Source: Jiangella gansuensis DSM 44835 (lineage in GTDB: Bacteria > Actinomycetota > Actinomycetes > Jiangellales > Jiangellaceae). From it: a stretch of DNA of 64,000 nt. The notes beneath the pieces are model-generated. The model was not told where the DNA came from and made no database searches. It saw only the letters and a program-made list of their open reading frames with translations. The position numbers were made by a program, and so were the translations under genes. The stretch lies in contig NZ_KI911782.1 of assembly GCF_000515395.1 (NCBI RefSeq), forward strand, positions 1,651,090-1,715,089. Direction: 5' to 3'. This document shows positions 15,114 to 22,582 of this stretch, piece by piece. Positions within the stretch are counted from its first letter, which is position 1; each line of letters starts with the position of its first letter.

Positions 15114-15337
15114 CTACGAGGATCTCAAGAGAGCCATCGATTCGATGAGGCCGGAGGTCTCCAGCTGAATCGTCACGTCTTCGACCGCCTCAGGAGGGTT
15201 GTTGCGTGAGTCGGCGATCTGCTGGAGGCATGCGCAGCCTTGCGGTCGTCGATACCGATTTGATCCAGCAGGAAGTCATCGGGCTTGGCCTCTGCCGAGG
15301 ACGTCCAGCACACGGTGATGAGTAATCCCGCCCGCAT
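15114..15337 (-). pseudogene. PIN-domain-like protein remnant with frameshift
   Basis: On the minus strand one frame starts at ATG 15337 and reads SSAEAKPDDFLLDQIGIDDRKAA. After about base 15235 a frame one base away takes over: CLQQIADSRNNPPEAVEDV, then QLETSGLIESMALLRSS and TAG at 15114. The two parts together look like the C-terminal half of PIN-domain ribonuclease toxins (the tail ending in GLxES.ALLR). The N-terminal catalytic half is absent, no antitoxin gene remains, and the region is lower in GC than its neighbours. It is a decayed, possibly acquired, gene. Confidence 0.45.
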
Positions 15338-15379
15338 CCGTCTTACCTACGCGGAGACACATCTACCCGCGGAGGACCC

Positions 15380-15952
15380 ATGCTGCGCGACCCCGAACCC
15401 CAGACCGCTAGCGGCAAGGTGCTGTGGCACTTCACGATGACCCTGGACGGGTTCATCGCCGGACCCGAGCACTCGATGGAGTGGATGACCGGGTTCACCG
15501 GCCGCCCCGGTGTGGAGGAGGGGTACGTCGCGACAACCGGCGCGGTGCTCGCCGGGCGGGATGCGTTCGACAGTGCCATCGGGGACAGCCGGCCGTACAG
15601 TGACGAATGGCAGGGCGCGATCTTCGTCCTCACGCACCACCCCGAGGACGCTCGGCCCGCCGAGGGCATCACGTTCCTGAGCTGTGACGTGGCCGAGGCA
15701 GTGCGGATCGGGCTGGGGGCGGCAAGCGGCAAGAACCTCGAGGTGTTCTCGGCGGACATCGGGCGACAGCTGCTCGACCTCGGGCTGATCGACGAGATCG
15801 ACATCCACCTTGCGCCGGTGCTGCTCGGCGATGGCATCCGGCTTCTCGACAACCCGGGCGGCGCGCCGATCCTCCTGGACCTGATCAACTCCGACGACCC
15901 GACCCGCGAGGTTGACCTCCGTTACCGCCCGAGGGCCGCAGCAGGCGACTGA
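15380..15952 (+). CDS. dihydrofolate reductase-like (RibD C-terminal domain) protein
   Basis: 190 residues. GKVLWHFTMTLDGFIAGPEHSMEWM is the N-terminal Rossmann-like strand of the RibD_C/DHFR superfamily. TTGAVLAGRDAFDS and LEVFSADIGRQLLDLGLIDEIDIHLAPVLLGDGIRLLD near residues 130-165 are the usual signature. Such proteins are NADPH-dependent reductases of unknown substrate. GCGGAGGA lies 7 bases before ATG 15380. It is followed 43 bp later by an ECF sigma factor gene on the same strand, a common pairing suggesting the reductase belongs to that sigma factor's stress response. Confidence 0.82.
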   Translation: MLRDPEPQTASGKVLWHFTMTLDGFIAGPEHSMEWMTGFTGRPGVEEGYVATTGAVLAGRDAFDSAIGDSRPYSDEWQGAIFVLTHHPEDARPAEGITFLSCDVAEAVRIGLGAASGKNLEVFSADIGRQLLDLGLIDEIDIHLAPVLLGDGIRLLDNPGGAPILLDLINSDDPTREVDLRYRPRAAAGD

Positions 15953-15995
15953 TGAGTTATCGCGCCCATCCCCGTCATACGTACGACGGGACACC

Positions 15996-17018
15996 ATGAG
16001 ACGGAAGGATGGCGCGGTGAAGGCGAATACGCGGCCGAAGGAGCCGGGCGTGGACGATCTGACCGAGGTCGACGAGCCGGCGTTCTCGGCGCTGGCCGAG
16101 CCCTACCGACGCGAGCTGCACGTGCACTGCTACCGGATGCTCGGGTCATTCCAGGACGCCGAGGACGCTGTGCAGGAGACCTTCCTGCATGCCTGGCGCC
16201 GACGAGAGACCTTCGAGGGCCGGTCGACGTTCCGGGCCTGGCTGTACCGGATCGCCACCAACGCCTGCCTGGACCTGCTCGCCAAGCGCCGCCCGGAACC
16301 GGCGACCGGCGGCGAGGTGCTGTGGCTGCAGCCTTATCCGGATCGGCTGCTCGACGAGCTGACCACCGGCGACGCGGACGAGCCGGAGAGCGTTGCCGTC
16401 GCGCGTGAGACGATCGAGCTGGCCTACCTGGTCGCGGTCCAGCACCTGGCGCCGCGCCCGAGAGCCGTACTCATCCTGCGCGACGTGCTCGGCTGGCCGG
16501 CGAGGGACGTCGCGGAGCTCCTCGGCGACTCCGTCAACTCCGTGAACAGCGCGCTGCAGCGGGCCCGCGCCGGCATGCGGGAGCACCTGCCCGCCGAGCG
16601 ACAGGACTGGACCGGCGGCGACGAGGACGTGGCGACCCGCGAGTTGGTGCGCCGCTGGACCGACGCCAGCGTGGCCACGGACATCGACGCTCTCGTCGCG
16701 ATGCTGCGCGACGACGTCCGCTCCTCGATGCCGCCCACGCCGGGACTGCAGGTCGGGCGCGACGCCGTGGTGAGCTACTGGGTAGAGAGCGGCTTCGGGG
16801 GCATGACGGGTCTGCGCGCCGTCCTTACCTCAGTGAATCGGCAGCCCGCCCTCGGCTTCTACCAATGGGACCAGCACCAGGGCGCCTATCTGCCGCTCAC
16901 CATCGACGTCTTGCGCATTGCCGGCGGGTCGATCGCTGAGATCACTACCTTCCACGACGACCAGTTCCCACGTCTCGGGCTGCTGGAGCGCCTGCCGGCG
17001 GAGCACTCAGAGGAGTAG
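15996..17018 (+). CDS. SigG-like ECF RNA polymerase sigma factor with SnoaL-like domain
   Basis: 340 residues. Sigma2: YRRELHVHCYRMLGSFQDAEDAVQETFLHAW near 30-62, with STFRAWLYRIATNACLDLLAKR. Sigma4: LAPRPRAVLILRDVLGWPARDVAELL near 150-175. A C-terminal SnoaL/NTF2-like domain follows (RWTDASVATDIDALVAMLRDDV, then GGSIAEITTFHDDQF). This is the SigG/TIGR02960 type of M. tuberculosis and relatives, in which the SnoaL domain modulates promoter opening and no membrane anti-sigma factor is needed. Start may be ATG 15996 or GTG 16017, which has AAGGAT before it. It probably drives the reductase gene immediately upstream. Confidence 0.88.
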   Translation: MRRKDGAVKANTRPKEPGVDDLTEVDEPAFSALAEPYRRELHVHCYRMLGSFQDAEDAVQETFLHAWRRRETFEGRSTFRAWLYRIATNACLDLLAKRRPEPATGGEVLWLQPYPDRLLDELTTGDADEPESVAVARETIELAYLVAVQHLAPRPRAVLILRDVLGWPARDVAELLGDSVNSVNSALQRARAGMREHLPAERQDWTGGDEDVATRELVRRWTDASVATDIDALVAMLRDDVRSSMPPTPGLQVGRDAVVSYWVESGFGGMTGLRAVLTSVNRQPALGFYQWDQHQGAYLPLTIDVLRIAGGSIAEITTFHDDQFPRLGLLERLPAEHSEE

Positions 17019-17130
17019 TCCCGTCACGAGCCCGGCCGTGATCGCGACCGCGCATTCGATGACGTAGTAGGCGACGGTAACTGCGCTAGTCGCAGCCCGC
17101 GGGTCAGTTGCTCGGTCTCGGTGGTGGAGC
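17007..17130 (-). pseudogene. N-terminal remnant of a cation diffusion facilitator transporter
   Basis: On the minus strand, TETEQLTRGLRLAQ in one frame continues one base over as VTVAYYVIECAVAITAGLVTG and a stop at 17007-17009. This is the first membrane helix of CDF-type cation transporters (typical form TVAYNVVEAVVAI.AG). It has a frameshift and lacks everything after helix 1. The stop lies inside the 3' end of the convergent sigma factor gene. A broken remnant, seen directly; the family call is from memory. Confidence 0.45.
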
Positions 17131-17231
17131 GTTCCGGGCGGTCTCGGGCTCGGGAGGCCGGGATTGGCGCTGGTTGTCTTGTCGATCGTGAGCAGCGCCT
17201 GGACATGTGGTGGGTTGGCGGTCGACCAGGC

Positions 17232-17696
17232 TCAGGCCGGTGTCAGCCGGCGGATTCGATGGTAGGCCTTGCAGCCCAAACACAGCCCGGTGGATGCGTT
17301 GAGGGCTGCCACGCCGAAGGCGAGAGCGGTGAGGCCATAGCCAGCGACATCGGCGCCGAGTGCAAAGGTGGTCAGCCCCAGAGCGGTGAACACGAAGCCG
17401 ACGAATTGGGCGAATCTCTGCGGCCGAGCATCCTCCAACTCGGCTGGCGCTCCGATCCGCGGCCAGATGACACGGGCGAAGATCTGCGCCCACAACGACC
17501 ACTGAAAACTCACGAACGCGGTGAACGCAAACACGGCGACCTGGGAGGCGAGCAGGCCGAGACCCAATGGTCGAGCAACGTCAACGATGAGCAGCACGAC
17601 GGCGAGCACGCTCGCTGTGGCCCCGGCGCTGAATCGCAAGAGGCGCGGATCGACGTGGGCGCGGAGCGGGCACGCGCCAATACTGGTGCCGCGCAT
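17232..17696 (-). CDS. DUF4395 domain-containing membrane protein
   Basis: 154 residues. VDPRLLRFSAGATASVLAVVLLI begins the DUF4395 domain, which has about four membrane helices; it ends with LNASTGLCLGCKAYH, whose CxxC pair is characteristic. DUF4395 genes are usually linked to thioredoxin-like or rhodanese genes, suggesting thiol chemistry at the membrane, but no such partner is present here. Lower GC and flanking gene remnants suggest this stretch has been rearranged or acquired. Downstream, 100 bp of featureless DNA separate it from the cation-transporter remnant. Confidence 0.8.
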   Translation of the reverse strand: MRGTSIGACPLRAHVDPRLLRFSAGATASVLAVVLLIVDVARPLGLGLLASQVAVFAFTAFVSFQWSLWAQIFARVIWPRIGAPAELEDARPQRFAQFVGFVFTALGLTTFALGADVAGYGLTALAFGVAALNASTGLCLGCKAYHRIRRLTPA

Positions 17697-17846
17697 GTGG
17701 CTCTCCGAAGAGTGAGATGCCAGCTAGTCCGATCCAGGTCAGTGTACTCGGCCCGCACCTGCGTCTATTCGGACCAGTGTTTGAACCACGGGCGCCGCCG
17801 GATGCGAGCCCGCAAAGGCACGACCGGTCCTGTTATGTGAGCTGGG

Positions 17847-17920
17847 CGCGCCTGGAGGGACTCGAACCCCCGACCAAGAGCTTAGAAGGCTCCTGCTCTA
17901 TCCGACTGAGCTACAGGCGC
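17847..17920 (-). tRNA. tRNA-Arg (anticodon TCT)
   Basis: Minus-strand cloverleaf of 74 nt: acceptor GCGCCTG with CAGGCGC, D-arm GCTCAGTCGGATAGAGC, anticodon arm GGAGC-CTTCTAA-GCTCT (anticodon TCT), T-arm with GGTTCGAGTCC, discriminator G. CCA is not encoded. Gene remnants and low-GC DNA lie downstream of it, as is often seen at tRNA integration sites. Confidence 0.95.
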
Positions 17921-17949
17921 CGGATGCTTGCCACCATTGTGGCCGACGG

Positions 17950-18507
17950 TCAGCCCTGCTGCACGGGACGGCCGAGCCCGTCGACGACCTCGGCGCCGGG
18001 CCAGGACGCCAGGACATCCCCGGGCACGGCGAGCTTGGACCCGCGCAGCCCGCTGCCGACCACCGCGAAGGGTAGCGCGGCGACGGCGGGGTCGACCAGG
18101 ATCGGCCAGTCGGCCGGCAGGCCGAGGGGCGTGATGCCGCCGTATTCCATGCCGGTCTGTTCGACGGCGGTGTCCATGGGCAGGAACGAGGCCTTGCGCA
18201 CGCCCAGACGGCGCCGCACGACGCCGTTGACGTCGGCGCGGGTGGTGGCGAGGACGAGGCAGGCGGCCACCCGCATCGTCCCTTCGCGTTTGCCGGCGAC
18301 GACGACGCAGTTGGCCGATTCCGCGGGGGCAACGTCGTACGCGGCGCAGAACGCGGCCGTGTCGGCAAGCGTCGGGTCGATCTCCGCGGCGAAGACCGAG
18401 GCCGATGCCGCAACGCCGTCCAGGGCCGCCTTCACCGGCCCGGCCAACAGGTCTGGGCGCGACAGCGCGGGTTCCGTCGCCAGCCGGCCGATCATCGGAG
18501 TTGTCAC
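17950..18507 (-). CDS. YbaK/EbsC family aminoacyl-tRNA deacylase-like protein
   Basis: 185 residues. The YbaK fold is evident: CVVVAGKREGTMRVAACLVLATTRADVNGVVRRRLGVRKASFLPMDTA, with the family's TGMEYGGITPLGLP loop near residue 118 and the terminal AVVGSGLRGSKLAVPG. Homologues hydrolyse mischarged aminoacyl-tRNA (Cys-tRNAPro or similar) in trans. Cytosolic. It lies just upstream of tRNA-Arg on the same strand and is divergent from the NUDIX gene with 25 bp between starts, so the promoters must overlap. Confidence 0.85.
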   Translation of the reverse strand: MTTPMIGRLATEPALSRPDLLAGPVKAALDGVAASASVFAAEIDPTLADTAAFCAAYDVAPAESANCVVVAGKREGTMRVAACLVLATTRADVNGVVRRRLGVRKASFLPMDTAVEQTGMEYGGITPLGLPADWPILVDPAVAALPFAVVGSGLRGSKLAVPGDVLASWPGAEVVDGLGRPVQQG

Positions 18508-18532
18508 CCCACGATGCTACGGTCACCTGCTC

Positions 18533-19252
18533 GTGGCTCTTCTCCCTCGGTTGCGAGTCTCCGCCTATGTCATCTGTTCCGACGACGACGGCCGGCTGCT
18601 GCTGGCGCGCTGGATCGGGTGGCACGCGCCGCAGTGGACCCTCGCCGGCGGCGGTCTCGACCCCGGTGAGCAGCCTCAACACGGCGCGTTGCGTGAGCTC
18701 ACCGAGGAGACCGGCTACACCGGCGAGCTGGAGGCGCTGATCGGGGTGGACGTCGAACGTTTCGTCGGCACGAATCAGGTGCCGGCGGGGTACGACGGGT
18801 TCGACTTCCACGCGGTGCGCATCGTCTATAGCGGCCGCGTGACCGGCGGCGCGCTGACACACGAGGTCGGCGGCACCACGGACCTCGCCGCGTGGATCCC
18901 GCGCACCGACGTGAAGGGTCTCGACGCGGTCGAGCTGGTCCGCACCGGCGTGGCGATGCTCGACCACCCCGGGGTGCCCGTCCAGCCGGTGCCGCCCACG
19001 CCACGCATCGCCGACGGTGTCGTCGTCGAGAACCGGGTCGCCGCGGTGGGCCGGACACCCGACGGTCGGGCCGCGGGCGGGCTGCTGGAGCACGGCGCCG
19101 ACCCGGAGGCCGCCGTCGTCGACGCCTTCAAGGCCGACCACGGCGTCGACGTCGAGATCGTCCGCCCGCGGGCGGCCACGAGCACGGTCGACGACGGGGA
19201 CGGCGTGGCCCGGTGGGTGGTCACCCTCGAGTACGACGTCGCCGTCAGCTGA
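18533..19252 (+). CDS. NUDIX hydrolase with C-terminal extension
   Basis: 239 residues. The Nudix box GGGLDPGEQPQHGALRELTEETGYTG lies near residues 40-65, with the RELTEETG core intact. The N-terminal strand LRVSAYVICSDDDGRLLLARW is usual. An unusual second part (residues 155-239, VENRVAAVGRTPDGRAAGGLLEHGADPEAAVVDAF) looks like a small alpha/beta appendage. Substrate, a nucleoside diphosphate linked to X, is unknown. The start is GTG 18533 (VALLPRLRVSAYV); the long open frame upstream runs through tRNA-Arg and is not coding. Confidence 0.8.
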   Translation: MALLPRLRVSAYVICSDDDGRLLLARWIGWHAPQWTLAGGGLDPGEQPQHGALRELTEETGYTGELEALIGVDVERFVGTNQVPAGYDGFDFHAVRIVYSGRVTGGALTHEVGGTTDLAAWIPRTDVKGLDAVELVRTGVAMLDHPGVPVQPVPPTPRIADGVVVENRVAAVGRTPDGRAAGGLLEHGADPEAAVVDAFKADHGVDVEIVRPRAATSTVDDGDGVARWVVTLEYDVAVS

Positions 19253-19260
19253 GCCCCTCG

Positions 19261-20199
19261 TCAGCTGAGCCGACCGCCGTCAGCCGCCCCCTCCAGGTCG
19301 AAGTGCCAGATGATCGCGGCCGGGCTGCCGCGGTAGGCGGCGTTCGCGGCCTCGGGCGCGAACGGGTGCAGTGCCCAGATGTTCGGCGGTGCTCCCGTCG
19401 TGGCCAGTGGCGGCGGCGGTCCGACCGCGCCTGGCGGGACCCCGTCGTCGTCGACGAACGGCTCAGGCCGAAGGGGCTCCTCGCAGCGCCGCACCCGCAG
19501 GCCGAGCGGCAGTGCCGCGGCTAGATACTCGCTGGCCAGCCGGCTGCGGTTCTCGAAGTACCCCGGCCGGCCGTCGGGGCCGGGCATGACGATCGGCAGG
19601 CCGACGTCGCCGAGCCGGCCACGCGGGTCGGAGACGATCAGGTGCCCCCCAGGCCGCAACACCCGGACGAACTCGGCGAACACCGGCTCCAACTCCGGCA
19701 CATGACTCAGCGCCAATGCGCACACGATCACGTCGACGTGCGCATCGGGGAGCGGCAGCCGGTGCAGGTCGGCCTCGTGGAACTGGCCGTCCGGGACCTT
19801 CTCGCGCGCCACGGCGAGCATCTCCGGTGAGCTGTCGACGCCGATGACCGTGTGGCCGAGCTCGGCCAGGTAGGCGGCGTGGCGGCCGGTGCCGCAGGCG
19901 GCGTCCAGCGCCACGCCGACCGGCAGGCCGTCGAGGATCTCCCGGACGATGGGCTGTTCTATGTCGACGAGCTGGTTGCCGGGCCGGTCGTACCCGCCGG
20001 CCCAGGCCCGGTAGCCGTCGGTGGTGGAGATGGGCCACGCCGTGCCGCCGTCGCCGAACTCGTCGGCGGCGGCGAGCAGCGTCCGGATCTCGGCCAACCG
20101 CGCCTGGACGAACTCGCGGTCGTGCTGGCCGGCGAAGGCTCGCAGCAGCGCGACACCTTCCAGACCGAGCAGGTAGGCCAGTGGATGCTGGTGGATCAC
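19261..20199 (-). CDS. class I SAM-dependent methyltransferase
   Basis: 312 residues. The first 100 residues (HPLAYLLGLEGVALLRAFAG, FVQARLAEIRTLLAAADEFGDG) are a helical cap seen in an actinobacterial methyltransferase group. The Rossmann core follows: motif I VALDAACGTGRHAAYLAELGH near 118-138, VIGVDSSPEML, and VDVIVCALALSHVPELEPVFAEFVRVLRPGGHLIVSD. Substrate unknown. The GTG start at 20199 lies 4 bp after the stop of the PEBP gene, so the two are one operon. A poly-Pro loop (PPPPLA) is near the C terminus. Confidence 0.78.
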   Translation of the reverse strand: MIHQHPLAYLLGLEGVALLRAFAGQHDREFVQARLAEIRTLLAAADEFGDGGTAWPISTTDGYRAWAGGYDRPGNQLVDIEQPIVREILDGLPVGVALDAACGTGRHAAYLAELGHTVIGVDSSPEMLAVAREKVPDGQFHEADLHRLPLPDAHVDVIVCALALSHVPELEPVFAEFVRVLRPGGHLIVSDPRGRLGDVGLPIVMPGPDGRPGYFENRSRLASEYLAAALPLGLRVRRCEEPLRPEPFVDDDGVPPGAVGPPPPLATTGAPPNIWALHPFAPEAANAAYRGSPAAIIWHFDLEGAADGGRLS

Positions 20200-20203
20200 G
20201 GTC

Positions 20204-20743
20204 TCAGTGCGAGAAGACCGGCACGACCATGCCGCGCGCCAGCGTGTGGAACGCCAGGTTGAACGACACGACGGCCGGCGACGCGTCGCGGTCGACACCG
20301 AGCGACTCGACATCGACGGCGTGCACGACGAAGTAGTAGCGGTGTGGCATGTCGCCCTGCGGCGGCGCGGCGCCGAAGTAGCCGGTGGAGCCGGAGTCCT
20401 GACGCACCGAGAACGCCGGATAGGGCAGTCCGGAGCCGTCCGGGGCACCGGCGCCGCGCGGCAGCGACGTCGTGGTGGCGGGCAGGTCGACCACGGCCCA
20501 GTGCCAGAAGCCGCTGGGCGTCGGCGCGTCGGGGTCGAAGCAGGTGACGACATAGCTGCGGGTGCCGTCCGGCGCCCCGGACCAGGCCAGGTGCGGCGAT
20601 GTGTTGGCGCCGCCGGCCGCCTCGGCGACGAAGTCCGGCGCGAGCTGGTCGCCGTCGCTGACGTCGTCGCTGGACACCGTGAACGAAGCGACGGCGGGGA
20701 GCAGCGAGTACGGGTCGGGTGCGACGGGACGTTCGAGCGACAT
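20204..20743 (-). CDS. YbhB/YbcL family PEBP protein
   Basis: 179 residues. Phosphatidylethanolamine-binding protein fold: SPHLAWSGAPDGTRSYVVTCFDPDAPTPSGFWHWAVVDLP with the anion-pocket DPDAP and HW residues, then GYFGAAPPQGDMPHRYYFVVHAVD. Members bind phospholipid-like or phosphorylated ligands; bacterial roles are largely unknown. No signal peptide is present. It is first in an operon with the downstream methyltransferase. It is divergent from the dynamin-like GTPase operon. Confidence 0.87.
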   Translation of the reverse strand: MSLERPVAPDPYSLLPAVASFTVSSDDVSDGDQLAPDFVAEAAGGANTSPHLAWSGAPDGTRSYVVTCFDPDAPTPSGFWHWAVVDLPATTTSLPRGAGAPDGSGLPYPAFSVRQDSGSTGYFGAAPPQGDMPHRYYFVVHAVDVESLGVDRDASPAVVSFNLAFHTLARGMVVPVFSH

Positions 20744-20881
20744 CGGGCCTCCATCTCGTACGTTTCAGCGGCTTCGACCGTAGCCGATCCGCCCCGCATT
20801 GTGACTCGGCATGTGAACGATTCGCATCAATGGGGCCATGGCACTTGGCGACCGGCATCCGCAGCGTGCAAGATTCGCCAG

Positions 20882-22582
20882 GTGGACACCGCGGAACCGA
20901 GCATTCACCGTGCTCTCGCCGCGCTCCGGGGAAGATTGGCGGGAGTGCAGTACCCGCTCGAGGTCACCGGGGCCGACGAAGCTCGGCGAGTTCGCCGCGA
21001 GGTTCTGGCCCAGCTCGACGACTACATCCTGCCGCGGCTCGACCAATTGGACGCGCCGATGCTCGCCGTCGTCGGGGGTTCCACCGGTGCCGGCAAGTCA
21101 ACGCTGGTCAACTCGCTGATGCGACGCCGGGTCAGCGACACCGGGGTGCTGCGGCCCACCACCCGCTCGCCGGTGTTGGTGCACCACCCCGAGGACGCCG
21201 GCTGGTTCGACGAGCTGCGCGTCCTGCCCGACCTGCCGCGCGTTGAGATCCACGACCAGGCCGGCGGCGCGCTGCGCCTGGTCGCCGACGACGGGCTGCC
21301 GGCCGGCATCGCGATCCTCGACGCACCGGACGTCGACTCCGTCGTGACGGAGAACCGCACGCTCGCCGCGCAATTGCTCGCCGCCGCCGACCTCTGGCTG
21401 TTCGTGACCACGGCGGCCCGCTACTCCGACGCGGTGCCGTGGGACTTCCTCCGAGCGGCGGCTGACCGGCACGCCGCAGTTGCCGTCGTCCTCGACCGGG
21501 TCGCGGCCGACGCCGTCAGCGAGGTCCGCAGCCACCTCGCGGCGATGCTCTCCGAGCAGGGCCTCGGTGACGCGCCGCTGTTCGTCGTCGAGGAGACAAC
21601 GCCCGACGACGACGGCCTGCTGCCCGAGGCCGCGGTGGCCGGTGTGCGCGGCTGGCTGGACGGGCTTGCCGCCGACGAAGCCGCCCGAACCGAGATCGTC
21701 CGGCGCACCCTCGACGGCGCCGTCGACGGCGTGCTTCGCCAGATCGACGAGCTCGCAGCGGCCGCCGACCAGCAGGTCGAGGCGCTGACCGGGCTGCAGG
21801 CCGACATCGCTCACGTCTACGAGGCCGCCTGCCGGCGCGTGGACGAGGCCGCCGCCGACGGCAGCATGCTGCGCGGCGAGGTGCTGGCGCGCTGGCAGGA
21901 CTTCGTCGGCACCGGCGACTTCCTGCGCTCGTTGGAGGCCCGGGTCGGCCGGGTCCGCGACAAGGTGACGGCGTTCCTGCGCGGTCGCCCGCAGCCGGCC
22001 GCCGCCGTCGAGGAAGCCATCGAGAACGGCCTGGCCGCGGTGGTCGTGGAGGAGGCCAACCGGGCCGCCGAACAGGCCGACAGTCGCTGGCGCGAGACGT
22101 CCACCGGCCGGGCCCTGCTCGGTGAGGACGACCTCACCCGCGCCGCGCCGGAGGTGTCACAGCGGGCCGCCGAGATGGTTCGGGCCTGGCAGGACGCGGT
22201 GCTGGAACTCGTGCGCACCGAGGGTGCCAACCGGCGGTTCAACGCCCGCCTGCTGTCCTTCGGAGTCAACGGCCTGGGGCTGGCGCTGATGATCGTGGTG
22301 TTCGCGTCGACGGCCGGTCTGACCGGCGCGGAGGTCGGCGTGGCCGGCGGCACCGCAGTCGTCGGCCAGCGGCTCCTGGAGGCCTTCTTCGGTGACGATG
22401 CGGTGCGGCGGCTGGCGGCCAGGGCCCGCGCGGACCTGTCCACCCGCGTGTCCGCGCTGCTGGAGACGGAGTCCACGCGGTTCACCGACCGACTCGGAGG
22501 GCTCCAGGTCGAGGCCGCCGCGGGTGATGGGTTGCGAGCGTTGAAGATCGACGCCGAACAGGCCCGGGAGCGTGCCACATGA
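20882..22582 (+). CDS. bacterial dynamin-like GTPase, first of a pair (DynA-like)
   Basis: 566 residues. The G1 P-loop GGSTGAGKST lies at 64-73, then switch region RPTTRSPVLVHH, and G3-equivalent AILDAPDVDSV. A long helical stalk with many Ala/Glu heptads (EIVRRTLDGAVDGVLRQIDELAAAADQQVEAL) follows, and a hydrophobic paddle-like stretch near residues 455-490 (VNGLGLALMIVVFASTAGL). This matches bacterial dynamin-like proteins. In Streptomyces, the adjacent DynA and DynB stabilise FtsZ rings during sporulation septation; the same role here is inference. GTG 20882 is chosen as the start of the conserved part. The next gene overlaps by four bases. Confidence 0.75.
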   Translation: MDTAEPSIHRALAALRGRLAGVQYPLEVTGADEARRVRREVLAQLDDYILPRLDQLDAPMLAVVGGSTGAGKSTLVNSLMRRRVSDTGVLRPTTRSPVLVHHPEDAGWFDELRVLPDLPRVEIHDQAGGALRLVADDGLPAGIAILDAPDVDSVVTENRTLAAQLLAAADLWLFVTTAARYSDAVPWDFLRAAADRHAAVAVVLDRVAADAVSEVRSHLAAMLSEQGLGDAPLFVVEETTPDDDGLLPEAAVAGVRGWLDGLAADEAARTEIVRRTLDGAVDGVLRQIDELAAAADQQVEALTGLQADIAHVYEAACRRVDEAAADGSMLRGEVLARWQDFVGTGDFLRSLEARVGRVRDKVTAFLRGRPQPAAAVEEAIENGLAAVVVEEANRAAEQADSRWRETSTGRALLGEDDLTRAAPEVSQRAAEMVRAWQDAVLELVRTEGANRRFNARLLSFGVNGLGLALMIVVFASTAGLTGAEVGVAGGTAVVGQRLLEAFFGDDAVRRLAARARADLSTRVSALLETESTRFTDRLGGLQVEAAAGDGLRALKIDAEQARERAT

